From: Candidatus Pyrohabitans jungbluthii
GTDB taxonomy: Archaea; Hydrothermarchaeota; Hydrothermarchaeia; Hydrothermarchaeales; BMS3B
Direction of reading: 5' to 3'
Length of the DNA stretch: 64,000 nt
NCBI GenBank assembly: GCA_002010065.2
Contig: MTMD02000002.1
Location: 62,001-126,000, forward strand
Part shown: positions 32,957-41,971 of the stretch, in pieces
How positions within the stretch are numbered: the first letter of the stretch is position 1
Layout of the letters: every line of letters begins with the position of its first letter
The notes under the pieces: generated by a model
What the model was told of the DNA's origin: nothing
Databases searched by the model: none
What the model saw: the letters and a program-made list of their open reading frames with translations, nothing else
Program-made: the position numbers and the translations under genes

Positions 32957-33408
32957 ACCTGATACATCTCTATTACCACGTGGGAAGAGGTCTCTTCTAC
33001 ACCTTTGAGCCTGGAAGCGCCGTCAAGGAATTCGCGAAGCTTCGCCGCAGCTACGACAGCGATGACGTCGTACTCGCCAGCCACGCGGTATACGCGCTCC
33101 GCAGGCAGAGAGCGAAGCTTGCGGTACGCCTCGTCTCGGTAGCGGGGCTTTACCCTGAGGAGCACAAAGGCTTCCTCGCCAAACTTGCCGATTTCAGCCA
33201 AGGCTTTGTCGGTGAGGTCTATGAAACCTCTGCCCGTGCGTATTAAACCTCGCTCGCGAAGCTCGCGAAGGTGGGCGCTTAACGCCTGCCTACTTATGCC
33301 AAGCTCTGCCGCAAGCTCCGCCTGGGTTTTATGCGTTGAATGAACTTTGAGGCTGCGCGCACTCTCATAAAGTTTACGCAGCACCTGAAGCTGCTTCTCA
33401 CTTGTCAT
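32953..33408 (-). CDS. Lrp/AsnC-type regulator leading the kor operon
   Basis: 151 residues. The N-terminal HTH is clear (KTQAELAAELGISRQALSAHLRELRERGLI); the C-terminal about 70 residues (AFVLLRVKPRYRDEAYRKLRSLP, GEYDVIAVVAAAKLREFLDG) form an RAM/Lrp-type ligand and oligomer domain. It overlaps the start of korD by 4 bases, so it is the first gene of the operon and may autoregulate it. An inverted repeat lies just upstream. The ligand is unknown. Confidence 0.85.
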   Translation of the reverse strand: MTSEKQLQVLRKLYESARSLKVHSTHKTQAELAAELGISRQALSAHLRELRERGLIRTGRGFIDLTDKALAEIGKFGEEAFVLLRVKPRYRDEAYRKLRSLPAERVYRVAGEYDVIAVVAAAKLREFLDGASRLKGVEETSSHVVIEMYQV

Positions 33409-33419
33409 GGCTTCACAAC

Positions 33420-33433
33420 TTTACTTTTGTAAA
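33420..33433. promoter_or_regulatory. TTTAC-TTTT-GTAAA palindrome upstream of the Lrp/kor operon
   Basis: An inverted repeat TTTACTTTTGTAAA lies 12 bases before the start of the regulator gene. Two further GTAAA sequences follow within 35 bases (TTGTAAAGC, GTGTAAATA), so it looks like a multi-site operator. Autoregulation by the adjacent Lrp-type protein is the obvious reading, but the binding is not shown. The same region also serves the divergent lipoprotein gene. Confidence 0.4.
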
Positions 33434-33555
33434 CGTTTGCTTGCTAATTGTAAAGCTTCGCAAGTGTAAATATTTTGGCAGTGTTCGGCTGGCGGTGAAC
33501 AATTTCGCGGGGTTTATATAACCATAGGCACAAGGTAACATCGAGGTGTGGAGAT

Positions 33556-34398
33556 ATGAGAGTGAGGGTTGTCGTGCTCATCCTGCTGATACTTGCCGCA
33601 GGCTGCGCAGCAAAAGCACCAAAGCAGGATATGGCGGTTATGCCGGAGCCGGCGGTAGGCGGGGAGGTGGTGAGGGAAGAAGCGATGAAAAGCCGGGGGA
33701 TAGGTTTCCCCGAATTTCAGACCACAGAGGCGGAGCCTACAGCCGAGCCTCAGATCGATAGGAAGGTTATAAAGACCGCGTATATTAAACTCGAGGTGAG
33801 CGATTTCGACGCTGCGGCCAGCGAAGTTGAAAGGCTCGCCTATGAAGCAGGGGGCTACATCTCTGAGTCCAATTCCTACGTCACGCCGAGCAACCACAGA
33901 CGAGGCACTATAACAATTCGCGTTCCTGAGAGTAGCTTTGGAAGTATTATCCAGGAGATAAGAAAGCTGGGCAAAGTTGTGTCTTACTCTTCGTCGGGCA
34001 GAGACGTTACAGAGGAGTATATTGATTTAGAGGCGAGGCTGCGCAATCTTCGCAGGCAAGAAGAGCGCTTGCTTGAGATTCTGGACAGGGCGGAGAGCGT
34101 TGAGGATGTGCTTGAGGTGGAACGTGAGCTTGGGCGCGTGAGAGGCGAGATTGAGCGCCTCGAGGGAAGGCTACGCTACCTGAACAACCGCGTAGAATTC
34201 GCCACAATAACTGTGGAGCTTCTCGAGCCGGAGCCAATAGCTCAAAGTCTTGGCTTGAGAAGTGTGATAAGCGATGCTGTGAAGGGCCTTGTGACTGTTA
34301 CCCGCGCGCTAATCGTGGCAATAGGTTATCTACTCCCCATCGCAGCAGTGGCAGCTGTGCTATTTGCTTTGCTCCGCCGGGTGAGGAAGAAAAGGTAG
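33556..34398 (+). CDS. DUF4349-domain lipoprotein
   Basis: 280 residues. A lipobox (ILLILAAGCAAK) is followed by about 50 unstructured residues and then a DUF4349 domain: KVIKTAYIKLEVSDFDAAASEVERLAYEAGGYISESNSY, a charged central helical coiled coil (RNLRRQEERLLEILDRAESVEDVLEVE), and a C-terminal membrane helix (ALIVAIGYLLPIAAVAAVLFALL). Function is unknown. It begins behind GGTGTGGAGAT and a TTTATATAA promoter box. It precedes the ccm operon. Confidence 0.85.
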   Translation: MRVRVVVLILLILAAGCAAKAPKQDMAVMPEPAVGGEVVREEAMKSRGIGFPEFQTTEAEPTAEPQIDRKVIKTAYIKLEVSDFDAAASEVERLAYEAGGYISESNSYVTPSNHRRGTITIRVPESSFGSIIQEIRKLGKVVSYSSSGRDVTEEYIDLEARLRNLRRQEERLLEILDRAESVEDVLEVERELGRVRGEIERLEGRLRYLNNRVEFATITVELLEPEPIAQSLGLRSVISDAVKGLVTVTRALIVAIGYLLPIAAVAAVLFALLRRVRKKR

Positions 34399-34410
34399 CG
34401 GTGATGCTCC

Positions 34411-34959
34411 TTGGATAAAGAGATACGTATGACCAGGCAGGTGTTCGAGGCGCTTGTGTCAGAGACGCGCATCGCCATATTAAAAAAGCTGGACCGCCGC
34501 GCCATGACGCTCAGCGAACTTGCGAGGGAGCTTGGCTTAGCCAAGTCGGCGGTACATGAGCACCTGGCGAAGCTTGCCGACGCTGGCTTAGTGGAAAAGC
34601 GCGACGCTGGAAGAAAGTGGGTGTACTACCACCTCACACCCAAAGCGAGGGGGATACTCCATCCGGAGGAGAGGCACCGTATTCTCGTGCTTCTCAGCTC
34701 CGCGCTGCTCGCGCTGCTCGGCGGGGTTTTCACGGGTTTAAAATACCTTCGCGTAGCGGGAGAGGTTGCAGAAAGCAGAGTGACGTTTGAAGCCGCGCCA
34801 AAAGCGATGGAAACACCAGTCGCTGAGGCAGTGAGGACGACCAAGCCCTACCTAGCTCTGAGCATAGCGCTTCTCGCAGCTTCTCTGCTTTTATTCTTCC
34901 TTGCCTACCGCGCGTGGAAGCGGGGCAAAAACTATTATAACCTTTCAGGAGAATCCTGA
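34411..34959 (+). CDS. membrane-anchored ArsR-type regulator heading the ccm operon
   Basis: 182 residues, TTG start at 34411 after GGTGATG. An N-terminal winged helix (VSETRIAILKKLDRRAMTLSELARELGLAKSAVHEHLAKLADAGLVEKRDAGRKWVYYHLT) is followed by two transmembrane helices (about 88-108 and 145-170) around a short extracytoplasmic loop. ArsR-family transcription factors anchored in the membrane are known in archaea. It is 12 bases after the DUF4349 gene and 4 bases before ccmA, so it probably controls cytochrome c maturation in response to an envelope signal. Confidence 0.85.
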   Translation: MDKEIRMTRQVFEALVSETRIAILKKLDRRAMTLSELARELGLAKSAVHEHLAKLADAGLVEKRDAGRKWVYYHLTPKARGILHPEERHRILVLLSSALLALLGGVFTGLKYLRVAGEVAESRVTFEAAPKAMETPVAEAVRTTKPYLALSIALLAASLLLFFLAYRAWKRGKNYYNLSGES

Positions 34960-34963
34960 ATGC

Positions 34964-35680
34964 ATGCATGCGATTGAGCTCCGCGACGTGAAGAAGCGCT
35001 TCGGCGCACTGCAGGTGCTTCGTGGTGTCACTCTCAGCATAGAGAAGGGCGAAGCCTTCGCCTTGCTTGGTCCCAACGGTGCTGGAAAGACCACGCTTAT
35101 AAGAATAGTGGCAACTTTGCTGAGGCAGGATGAGGGTGAGGTGCGCGTCGCTGGCTACGACATTCGTGAGGAAGCGCGGGAGGTGAGGCGTAGAATAGGT
35201 GTGGTTTCCCACAACCCTTTTCTCTATGAGGAGCTAACAGCTAGGGAGAATCTGGAGTTCTATGCCCGCGCCTACGGGGTAGCACAGAGCCGTGTGGATG
35301 AAATGCTGGAGAGGGTTAACCTGGCTGAGCGCGAAGACGACCTGGTGGCGACGTTCTCGCGGGGAATGAAGCAGCGCCTGAGCATAGCCCGTGCCTTACT
35401 TCACTCGCCTGAGGTGCTCCTTTTAGACGAGCCCACCACAGGCTTGGACTTAAAAGGCAGACAGGACTTCTATACCCTGCTTGAAGAGCTTCTTGGCGAG
35501 GGAGCTACTCTGCTCATGACCACCCACCACATGGACGAGGCTGAGAGGCTCTGCTCCCGCGGAGCGGTGCTTCACTCTGGCAGGGTAGTGGCACAGGGTG
35601 CGCTGGATGAACTCAAGGAAAGTGTGGAAAGCCTGGAGGAGGCGTACCTGCGCATCACGGGTGAGGGAAATGGGGCTTAA
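34964..35680 (+). CDS. ccmA: heme ABC exporter ATP-binding protein CcmA
   Basis: 238 residues from the ATG at 34964. Walker A is GPNGAGKTT, the ABC signature is TFSRGMKQRLSIARALL, Walker B is LLLDEPTTGLD, and the H-loop is THHMD. Context identifies it as CcmA: ccmB follows with an 11-base overlap. The ATPase releases holo-CcmE heme chaperone in the system I pathway. Confidence 0.88.
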   Translation: MHAIELRDVKKRFGALQVLRGVTLSIEKGEAFALLGPNGAGKTTLIRIVATLLRQDEGEVRVAGYDIREEAREVRRRIGVVSHNPFLYEELTARENLEFYARAYGVAQSRVDEMLERVNLAEREDDLVATFSRGMKQRLSIARALLHSPEVLLLDEPTTGLDLKGRQDFYTLLEELLGEGATLLMTTHHMDEAERLCSRGAVLHSGRVVAQGALDELKESVESLEEAYLRITGEGNGA

Positions 35681-36347
35681 AGCTGTGTTCAACCTGGCGA
35701 GCAAGGATATACGGGCAGAGCTCAGGACAAAGCACACCATAAACTTCATGCTCCTCTTTTCAGGCTTGGCGGTAATCTTCTTCTCCCGCATAGCTGGCAA
35801 CTACGTGGCTGCGGCACCTGAGATGGGCGCAGGCTTGCTATGGCTGGTTTTCCTCTTCACCGGCATGCTGGGCCTGGGCAGGGCTTTCGTCAAGGAGAAG
35901 GAGCTGGGCACTTTCGACGGGCTGAAGCTCACGCCCATGAGCAGCGAGGAGATTCTCGCGGGCAAGGCGATATACAACCTCGCGCTGATGCTGGGGATAC
36001 AGAGCATAATCTTCCCCCTATTTATCATCTTCTTCGACTTTCCCATCCAGGGAAGCGTTGCCTTGGCGTTTGGTGTGCTCACCCTGGGCAACCTGAGCTT
36101 CGTCATCGTTAGCTCGGCGCTCTCAACGCTGGTGCTCAACGCCAGAGCGCGAGAGCTTCTCCTTCCGGTGATTCTCCTACCTGTACTGTTCCCGGTGATC
36201 GTAACCTCGGTCTCTGCACTGAACCGCGTGCTCGTCGGTGGTGAAGGATTTTTAAATATTCTTGGAGAGATTAAAATTATTTTAGCTTATGCTGTGGTGA
36301 TGAGTGTAATAGCTGCGCTAACCTTCGATTTCGCCTTAGAGGAATAG
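35670..36347 (+). CDS. ccmB: heme ABC exporter permease CcmB
   Basis: 225 residues from the ATG at 35670. Six membrane helices are predicted; DIRAELRTKHTINFMLLFS at the N-terminus and GRAFVKEKELGTFDGLKLTP are characteristic of CcmB. It forms the CcmABCD complex with CcmA and CcmC. It overlaps ccmA by 11 bases and precedes ccmC by 2 bases. Confidence 0.9.
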   Translation: MGLKAVFNLASKDIRAELRTKHTINFMLLFSGLAVIFFSRIAGNYVAAAPEMGAGLLWLVFLFTGMLGLGRAFVKEKELGTFDGLKLTPMSSEEILAGKAIYNLALMLGIQSIIFPLFIIFFDFPIQGSVALAFGVLTLGNLSFVIVSSALSTLVLNARARELLLPVILLPVLFPVIVTSVSALNRVLVGGEGFLNILGEIKIILAYAVVMSVIAALTFDFALEE

Positions 36348-36349
36348 AT

Positions 36350-37006
36350 ATGAGGAAGATTTATTTCAGCTTGGCAATCGCCTGGGTGCTGTTCATCTAC
36401 GGCTCCTACAATGCACTGCTGGTTTTCCCGCCTATATCCTCGCCTGCCAACCCGCCCATGGAGGAGCTCTATCGCAATGTTTTCTTCCACGTACCAATAA
36501 ACGCCAGCGCCTTTCTTGGCTTCACCATAACCCTTGGGGCGAGTATCCTCTATCTGCGAACGCGCAAGCTCAGCTACGACTTGGTTGCCAGCAAAGCTGC
36601 GAAGATTGCGGTGCTCTTCACCACCTTCACCCTGCTTACCGGCATGGTGTGGGCAAAGCCAGCGTGGGGGACCTACTGGAACTGGGACCCCCGGGAGACG
36701 ACGGCTCTAATAATGTGGTTCGTGTACCTGGGCTACTTTGCACTCCGCGAGGCTATGCCAGCTGGAGAGCCAAGAGCAAGGGCAAGCGCAGTGCTGGGCA
36801 TCTTCGGCTACGCCTCGGGTATATTCACCCTGCTATCAACGCGGATATTCCCCTCGCTTCACCCCCCAACGCTGGGGCTGGAGCTGGAGCCAAAGATGGG
36901 CATGACGCTTGGCTTAATGATAACAGCCGCTATAATAATATTCCTCAACCTCGTTTATCTGGAAATAAGGCTGGAAAGGCTAAAAGAAAAAGTTACTAGG
37001 GGGTAG
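36350..37006 (+). CDS. ccmC: cytochrome c biogenesis protein CcmC
   Basis: 218 residues. Six membrane helices; the tryptophan-rich heme-handling motif reads WGTYWNWDPRETTALIMWF, as in CcmC/CcsA proteins. Conserved histidines lie on both sides (FFHVPINAS, PSLHPP). CcmC loads heme onto CcmE. The gene follows ccmB by 2 bases and precedes ccmD by 3 bases. Confidence 0.93.
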   Translation: MRKIYFSLAIAWVLFIYGSYNALLVFPPISSPANPPMEELYRNVFFHVPINASAFLGFTITLGASILYLRTRKLSYDLVASKAAKIAVLFTTFTLLTGMVWAKPAWGTYWNWDPRETTALIMWFVYLGYFALREAMPAGEPRARASAVLGIFGYASGIFTLLSTRIFPSLHPPTLGLELEPKMGMTLGLMITAAIIIFLNLVYLEIRLERLKEKVTRG

Positions 37007-37009
37007 ATT

Positions 37010-37138
37010 ATGGAGAACTATCAGAGCATATTCTTCGTTGCAACCTCGCTGTGGGCGGCGCTGGTGGTTTACCTCGCGTACCTTCACAGGCGAATTGGAG
37101 ATTTGGAAAAAAGAATAAATAGGTTAAAATCGAGGTAA
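37010..37138 (+). CDS. ccmD: CcmD-like small membrane protein
   Basis: 42 residues. One membrane helix (SIFFVATSLWAALVVYLAYL) is followed by a basic, helical tail (HRRIGDLEKRINRLKSR), the standard CcmD pattern. It lies in the canonical place between ccmC and ccmE. CcmD stabilises the CcmABC complex and assists release of holo-CcmE. Sequence conservation in this family is low, so the call relies on topology and position. Confidence 0.8.
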   Translation: MENYQSIFFVATSLWAALVVYLAYLHRRIGDLEKRINRLKSR

Positions 37139-37144
37139 GAAGGT

Positions 37145-37573
37145 ATGGATAAGAAGACCGCAAAGAATCTCAAGTACCTTGTGGGTGTTGCGGTAGTTCT
37201 GGTTTTTGTTGGAATAGCCTTCAGCACGACTTCGAGCGAGAGCTTTGTCAACCCCTACAAGAGTGTGAGCGAGGTTGTTAATAACGCCCAGAGCTACCAG
37301 GGCAAGCAGGTCCAGGTTCAGGGTTATGTGGTTGAAGGCACAGTAAGCTGGGTGCCCAAGAATCTGAACTTCACCCTCACCGACGGCAAGGCGAGCATAA
37401 AGGTGGCCTACTATGGTGTTATACCCGCAACCTTCCCGCTGGATAAGGAGTTTGATCCCAACTCGCAGATAGACGTCGTTGCCATAGGCACACTCCGCGG
37501 GGATACACTCATAGCAAATAAGCTGCTTGTAAAGTGTCCCTCAAAGTATGAGGCAAAGGTAAGTGCAGAGTGA
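37145..37573 (+). CDS. ccmE: heme chaperone CcmE (CxxxY type)
   Basis: 142 residues. An N-terminal membrane anchor (about 10-28) is followed by the OB-type barrel (VQVQGYVVEGTVSWVPKNLNFTLTDG...) and a C-terminal heme-binding CPSKY (C131 to Y135). Classical CcmE has HxxxY; the Cys form occurs in archaea and some delta-proteobacteria. It carries heme from CcmC to CcmF. It overlaps the start of the next gene by 4 bases. Confidence 0.93.
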   Translation: MDKKTAKNLKYLVGVAVVLVFVGIAFSTTSSESFVNPYKSVSEVVNNAQSYQGKQVQVQGYVVEGTVSWVPKNLNFTLTDGKASIKVAYYGVIPATFPLDKEFDPNSQIDVVAIGTLRGDTLIANKLLVKCPSKYEAKVSAE

Positions 37574-38520
37574 AGCTCATGAGGTGGCTTCTTGTATTTT
37601 TGGTTGTTGCATTAGCGCTGAGCGCAGGCTGCGTAGGCGAGAAGCAGCCGCAGAGCACAGCGCCAAGCCCCTTCCAGCCAGAGGTTGCACCTCAGCAGTT
37701 CAGCTACATCCCTCTAAGCCAGGTTCCTCGAGCCTCGCCGCCACCGGAGTTTGAACCTGTGTTTGTGGAAAACCTCTCTGGCCTAATCGCCCTGCCTCAG
37801 GCGGCGATAACCATGCCCAACGACGTATCTAACTTCGCCCCAGACGTTGCGAACCGCATCCTTGACAAGATTCAGAATAAATTCGGAGCGGTGTATATAG
37901 AGGGGGAGGAGACCAGCGTGGTGGTGAGTTTTGAGGCTTACCTGTTCCCAGACCCTAGCTATGCGAGGCAGGCGCTTGAGGTTTACAAAACGAACTGGAA
38001 CAAGCTCAGGTTCAACGCCTCTGGTAAGGAGATGTGGATATGGGAAGGTTATCTCGAACAGGTAACCCCGCCTGGCTGGGCGGTGAAGGGTTCGCACATC
38101 TTCTGGGACACCACCTTTAACGAGGCGTCACTTAGCGGAGGCGACGCAATAGTCGCGAATATTGCAGACGACCTGTACTGCTACCACGGCGAAGCTGCGC
38201 TTGGCAACTACTTTGTTATGGTGGATGTGCACCTGCCTAAAGATCGAGTGGTGGAGGAGGGACAGGAGATATTCAGGGAGTACCTTGAGAAGGTGGCGGT
38301 TAATATATCCGCCGCTGAGGAACCTGTGGTTGAGGAGCCTCCGGCTACGGTTAATGCATCCCCCGGCGTAGAGGACAGGATAGCGCAGCTGGAAGCCAAA
38401 AAAGCTGAGATAACCCAAGCATATCTGGAAAATAAAATAAGCCTGGAGCTTTATAACTACACACTTCAAAAGATAGAAGAAGAGCTTAGGAGAATAAGAA
38501 ACAGGAGTGCGTCGCCATGA
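37570..38520 (+). CDS. unidentified lipoprotein inside the ccm operon
   Basis: 316 residues. The GTG at 37570 overlaps the ccmE stop and the TGA at 38518 overlaps the ccmF ATG, so it is co-translated with both. A lipobox (LALSAGC) is followed by a Pro-rich linker and a globular domain (about 60-240: DVSNFAPDVANRILDKIQNKFGAVYIEGEETSVVV, WIWEGYLEQV, IFWDTTFNEASLSGGDAIV). A SHOCT-like helical end follows (EDRIAQLEAKKAEI...LEEELRRIRNR). I do not recognise it as CcmG, CcmH or CcmI. No CxxC is present. Confidence 0.8.
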   Translation: MKLMRWLLVFLVVALALSAGCVGEKQPQSTAPSPFQPEVAPQQFSYIPLSQVPRASPPPEFEPVFVENLSGLIALPQAAITMPNDVSNFAPDVANRILDKIQNKFGAVYIEGEETSVVVSFEAYLFPDPSYARQALEVYKTNWNKLRFNASGKEMWIWEGYLEQVTPPGWAVKGSHIFWDTTFNEASLSGGDAIVANIADDLYCYHGEAALGNYFVMVDVHLPKDRVVEEGQEIFREYLEKVAVNISAAEEPVVEEPPATVNASPGVEDRIAQLEAKKAEITQAYLENKISLELYNYTLQKIEEELRRIRNRSASP

Positions 38521-40823
38521 GCTTTTCCTGGAATGTTGGCAATTTCATGCTTCTCATAGCTTTCGTTGCAAGCGCGGTAGTGCTGATAGCGGTAACCCTT
38601 CAGGAGCGCGGTTATCGCGTCCCCTTCGCCTCGAGGCTTAAAATTTTTCCCTGGATAACCATGGGGATGCTCGCAGCAGCTACGCTTTACCTCACCTACC
38701 TCTTTTTGAAGTCTGACTTCACGTACATGTACGTGTGGAGCTATAGCTCTAGAGCATTGCCATGGTACTACAAGGCTTCTGCGGTGTGGGCAGGGCAGGA
38801 GGGCACCTTCCTGCTGTGGGCGCTTATTATCTATGCCTCGGCGCTCTGGGCGAGTGAGAGGCTGGGCTTCGAGGACTACCTTTCAAGGAGGGTCCACCTA
38901 GTAACTCACCTGATTGGGCTATTCTTCCTGACAATGACTCTGCTTGTCTCGCCCTTCCGCAAGATATACGACCTCTATCCTGACCTGCCTAAAGATTTTA
39001 TTCCTCCTGATGGTAATGGATTGAACCCACTGCTCCAGGACCCGTGGATGGCTGCCCACCCCCCGGTTATCTTCATCGCCTACGGCGCTGTTACCATACC
39101 CTTTGCCGCTGCCCTTGCCCATCTCTGGCGCAGGGATGAGCGCTGGCTCAGCATCTCCAAACCCTGGGCTAGGCTCTCTTGGCTCTTCCTTACCCTCGGC
39201 ATAGCACTGGGCGGCTTCTGGAGCTACAAGGTTCTGGGCTGGGGTGGCTTTTGGGCCTGGGACCCTGTAGAGACTTCCTCCCTTATACCCTGGTTTACGG
39301 TCACCGCTCTGCTTCATGCAACTGTGCAGAACTTGAGGAAGCGCGAATTTCCGCTCCTCACCCCGCTGCTGGCGGTTTTGTCCTTCTTCCTCGTGGCCTA
39401 TGCTACCTTCATAACGCGCTCAGGCTTGTGGGAATCTGTGCATGCCTTTGGGGAAACCACAACGGGACCCTACCTGGCTCTTCTTCTCGTGAACATCCCG
39501 ATAATTCCCGCGATACTCGTGGCTGACTACCTGATAAGGAAGAAGCGGGAGGTCAGCGCTGAGGCAAAGGCGCTCTCTGTAGCCTTTCTCCTCGCTCAGG
39601 GCATAATGGTGGTTTATAAAGCTGTGACCCAAGGCAGCCAGCTCCCGAGTTTTGAGGAGGTACTTGTAATTTTTGGTTTGACCGGTGCTCTCTTCCCCCT
39701 CCTTAGGAGGCGCTTCTCAGAAGATGGAGAAAAGATTGAGGAGACCCCTACCTCGGAGAGTGTGCAGCTCTTCACTCGCACAAACCTCTTTTACCTCGCT
39801 ATTATCTCACTGCTCATTCTTGGCTTTGTATCCTTCTGGGGACTGAGCTACCCCTTTTTGATGCAGGCGCTCAAGGATGTGAAGATTAAGGTAGAGATAG
39901 ATTTCTTTAACACCTGGAGCTATCCCTTTACCATCCTCCTTCTCGTCACCATTGCGCTGTGCATGGGCTATGGCTTAATGCGTAAGCGCAGCCTTCTCCT
40001 CGGCACAGTTGCGATTCTCGCAATGGGTGCGATCTCTGCCTTAAAGGGCGTGACTGGTAAGCCCATGGTGGACTTCATTCTTCCTGTGCTGGGCTATGCC
40101 TTTGCAATATCTGTGTGGCGCACCACACAGCTCGCCACAAGCAGAGCTAAGCCCATGCCAAAAGCCAAGCTGGTGGGCTTCTATCTCATTCATGCAGGCG
40201 TTGCCATGATAATCTTTGGGGCGATTTTCAGCACAAGCTTCAGCTCACAGCGCGATGTGGTGTTCCAATTCATACCCAACCAGGGTATAGTGAGCGAGCG
40301 CAAGGATGTGGGCGCAGGCTACGCGGTTGAGGTTGCAGGGATAAACGTGTATGAGAACTACGAAGGATACTTAACCAGCGAGGTCTTGGTAAAGGTTTAC
40401 AAGAACGGGCGTTACATCGGCGAAGGTGCGGCGAGTACAATAAACAACCTGAAATTCGGAAGGGTTACGAAGGTGTACATCAACCGCAATCTAGATGCTG
40501 ACGTCTACGTCATATTTCAGGGCATAGGCGGACATTCAGAGGGGAAAATAGAAATCCCGCTTACGGTGAAGATTGAGCCCCTTGTGAACATCCTCTGGCT
40601 GGGGATAGCGCTTATTTCAATAGGCATACTCCCAGGCATGATTATCGACGGCTTCTCAGTACCCTGGGCAAGGCGGGAGGAAGAGGAGGAAGAAGAGGAA
40701 GATGAAGAGGAGGAGAGGAAGCGCCTTATAGCGGAGATAAAGAAGATAAAACCAGACTGGCAGGATAAGGGCTACACCGTGGAGCAGCTCCGAGATATTC
40801 TGGCGCTGCTCAGGGAGGAGTAG
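38517..40823 (+). CDS. ccmF: heme lyase subunit CcmF with acidic C-terminal tail
   Basis: 768 residues. About 13-15 membrane helices; the WWD-type motif reads GFWAWDPVETSSLIPWF, and external histidines (VTHLIG, AAHPPVIF, LLHATV) fit CcmF. A large extracytoplasmic beta domain (about 575-690) precedes the last membrane helix. The final 80 residues include an acidic stretch (EEEEEEEEDEEEER) and a helical end. CcmF attaches heme to apocytochrome CxxCH cysteines. It is the last gene of the ccm operon. Confidence 0.94.
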   Translation: MSFSWNVGNFMLLIAFVASAVVLIAVTLQERGYRVPFASRLKIFPWITMGMLAAATLYLTYLFLKSDFTYMYVWSYSSRALPWYYKASAVWAGQEGTFLLWALIIYASALWASERLGFEDYLSRRVHLVTHLIGLFFLTMTLLVSPFRKIYDLYPDLPKDFIPPDGNGLNPLLQDPWMAAHPPVIFIAYGAVTIPFAAALAHLWRRDERWLSISKPWARLSWLFLTLGIALGGFWSYKVLGWGGFWAWDPVETSSLIPWFTVTALLHATVQNLRKREFPLLTPLLAVLSFFLVAYATFITRSGLWESVHAFGETTTGPYLALLLVNIPIIPAILVADYLIRKKREVSAEAKALSVAFLLAQGIMVVYKAVTQGSQLPSFEEVLVIFGLTGALFPLLRRRFSEDGEKIEETPTSESVQLFTRTNLFYLAIISLLILGFVSFWGLSYPFLMQALKDVKIKVEIDFFNTWSYPFTILLLVTIALCMGYGLMRKRSLLLGTVAILAMGAISALKGVTGKPMVDFILPVLGYAFAISVWRTTQLATSRAKPMPKAKLVGFYLIHAGVAMIIFGAIFSTSFSSQRDVVFQFIPNQGIVSERKDVGAGYAVEVAGINVYENYEGYLTSEVLVKVYKNGRYIGEGAASTINNLKFGRVTKVYINRNLDADVYVIFQGIGGHSEGKIEIPLTVKIEPLVNILWLGIALISIGILPGMIIDGFSVPWARREEEEEEEEDEEEERKRLIAEIKKIKPDWQDKGYTVEQLRDILALLREE

Positions 40824-40891
40824 GGGGTTTTAATATCCTTTATGGAGGGCACAAATACTTTTCTAACTAAAAGTTAGGAAAGTGTACAAGA

Positions 40892-41371
40892 ATGAAGTTT
40901 GCGGAAAGGCTTGAGAAGTGCGAGAACATCGCGGACATATTCGAGCTGGTGAAAGAAGCTGTTCTGAAGCACCTGGGCACAAGCAGAGCAGGCTTAACCT
41001 TGGTGCTTGCAGAGCTTGGAAGCAGCGACTATGGCTTTGTGGGTGCCTACTACCCGGTTGGCTCCAATACGATTGTGATGAACAGGAGCGTGCTGCGCAG
41101 GCTTCGCAGAGAGGCACCTGAACTTTTCAAGGCTTACGTTTTCAATGTGCTGCTCCACGAGTATCTGCACGCTCTTGGCGTGCTGGACGAGGCTCAGACG
41201 CGGCTTCACACCTACAATATAACCCGCTCAGTTTTTGGCGAAGAGCACGCGGCAACGAAGCTTGCGCTAAAGATGGAAGAGTTAATCCCTCTCCTTAAAA
41301 ATTTGGAGAGGCTTGGAAAAGTAGAGTACGTACCCGACTTCGACAGGTCGAGCACAGAATATATAATGTAG
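40892..41371 (+). CDS. small HExxH-type putative metalloprotease
   Basis: 159 residues. The zinc-binding HExxH is in NVLLHEYLHALGVLDE with H-E-Y-L-H, and a third ligand candidate His lies about 15 residues later (RLHTY). Upstream is a helical N-terminus. This layout is like small archaeal zincin or SprT-like families, but I do not recognise a named family. It starts about 70 bases after ccmF and is convergent with rpl10e with no gap. Confidence 0.7.
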   Translation: MKFAERLEKCENIADIFELVKEAVLKHLGTSRAGLTLVLAELGSSDYGFVGAYYPVGSNTIVMNRSVLRRLRREAPELFKAYVFNVLLHEYLHALGVLDEAQTRLHTYNITRSVFGEEHAATKLALKMEELIPLLKNLERLGKVEYVPDFDRSSTEYIM

Positions 41372-41899
41372 CTACCTGACCAGCTCCTGCCCCTTCTCAA
41401 CGACAATGCCGCAGGGCATGGGGAGCTTCATTGCAGCGCGACGAAGCGCCTCCTTGGCGTCGTTGAAGTAGTTTGCATTGGTGCGCAGCGTTATTATGCG
41501 CTGCCCTTCCTTTACCACGGCAGCTAACCCTACTGGCTTGCCAAAGGCACGGCGCATGCCATCGCTCACTCTGTCGGCACCAGCACCGGTTGCCATCTTG
41601 TTCTCCCTGAGCACCACGTGGGGGTAAATCCTGAACTTCATGTAGAAGCCGCTCTTACCGGCGCGCTTTGTTATGTACCTGTTGGCTGCGATGCGGCTCG
41701 CCTCCAGCGCGTTGTGGGTGATCTGCGCAGCCTCCTTGGCAACCAGTGAAAGCTGAACCTCGAAGCGGTCAGGGTTGCTCACATCCCCCATGTCGAAGAT
41801 GGTAATCTTGGGGTTGGGTATGCTATCTATGTACTCCTTTCGTGTATAAAGCCTCTTCTTGGGTATGCGGTATATCTTGCCTGGCTTTAGCTTTGCCAT
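41372..41899 (-). CDS. rpl10e: 50S ribosomal protein L10e (uL16)
   Basis: 175 residues from the ATG at 41899 (GGAGG 8 bases upstream). Recognisable blocks are [80 protein letters not shown], and the [18 protein letters not shown] end. It sits in the ribosomal large-subunit central protuberance region and is essential for translation. Upstream lie a GC-rich hairpin and a structured repeat region. Confidence 0.96.
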   Translation of the reverse strand: MAKLKPGKIYRIPKKRLYTRKEYIDSIPNPKITIFDMGDVSNPDRFEVQLSLVAKEAAQITHNALEASRIAANRYITKRAGKSGFYMKFRIYPHVVLRENKMATGAGADRVSDGMRRAFGKPVGLAAVVKEGQRIITLRTNANYFNDAKEALRRAAMKLPMPCGIVVEKGQELVR

Positions 41900-41971
41900 C
41901 GCTGTGCCTCCAGATAAAAAGACACTCCCTACATGCACCTTCCCATAGTAAAAGAATTATAAAACCAGGCC

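Noticed and set aside
34730-35212. Minus-strand 160-residue open frame over ccmA and the regulator
   Set aside because: It is a shadow of the two plus-strand genes, with no coding-like motif or start site.
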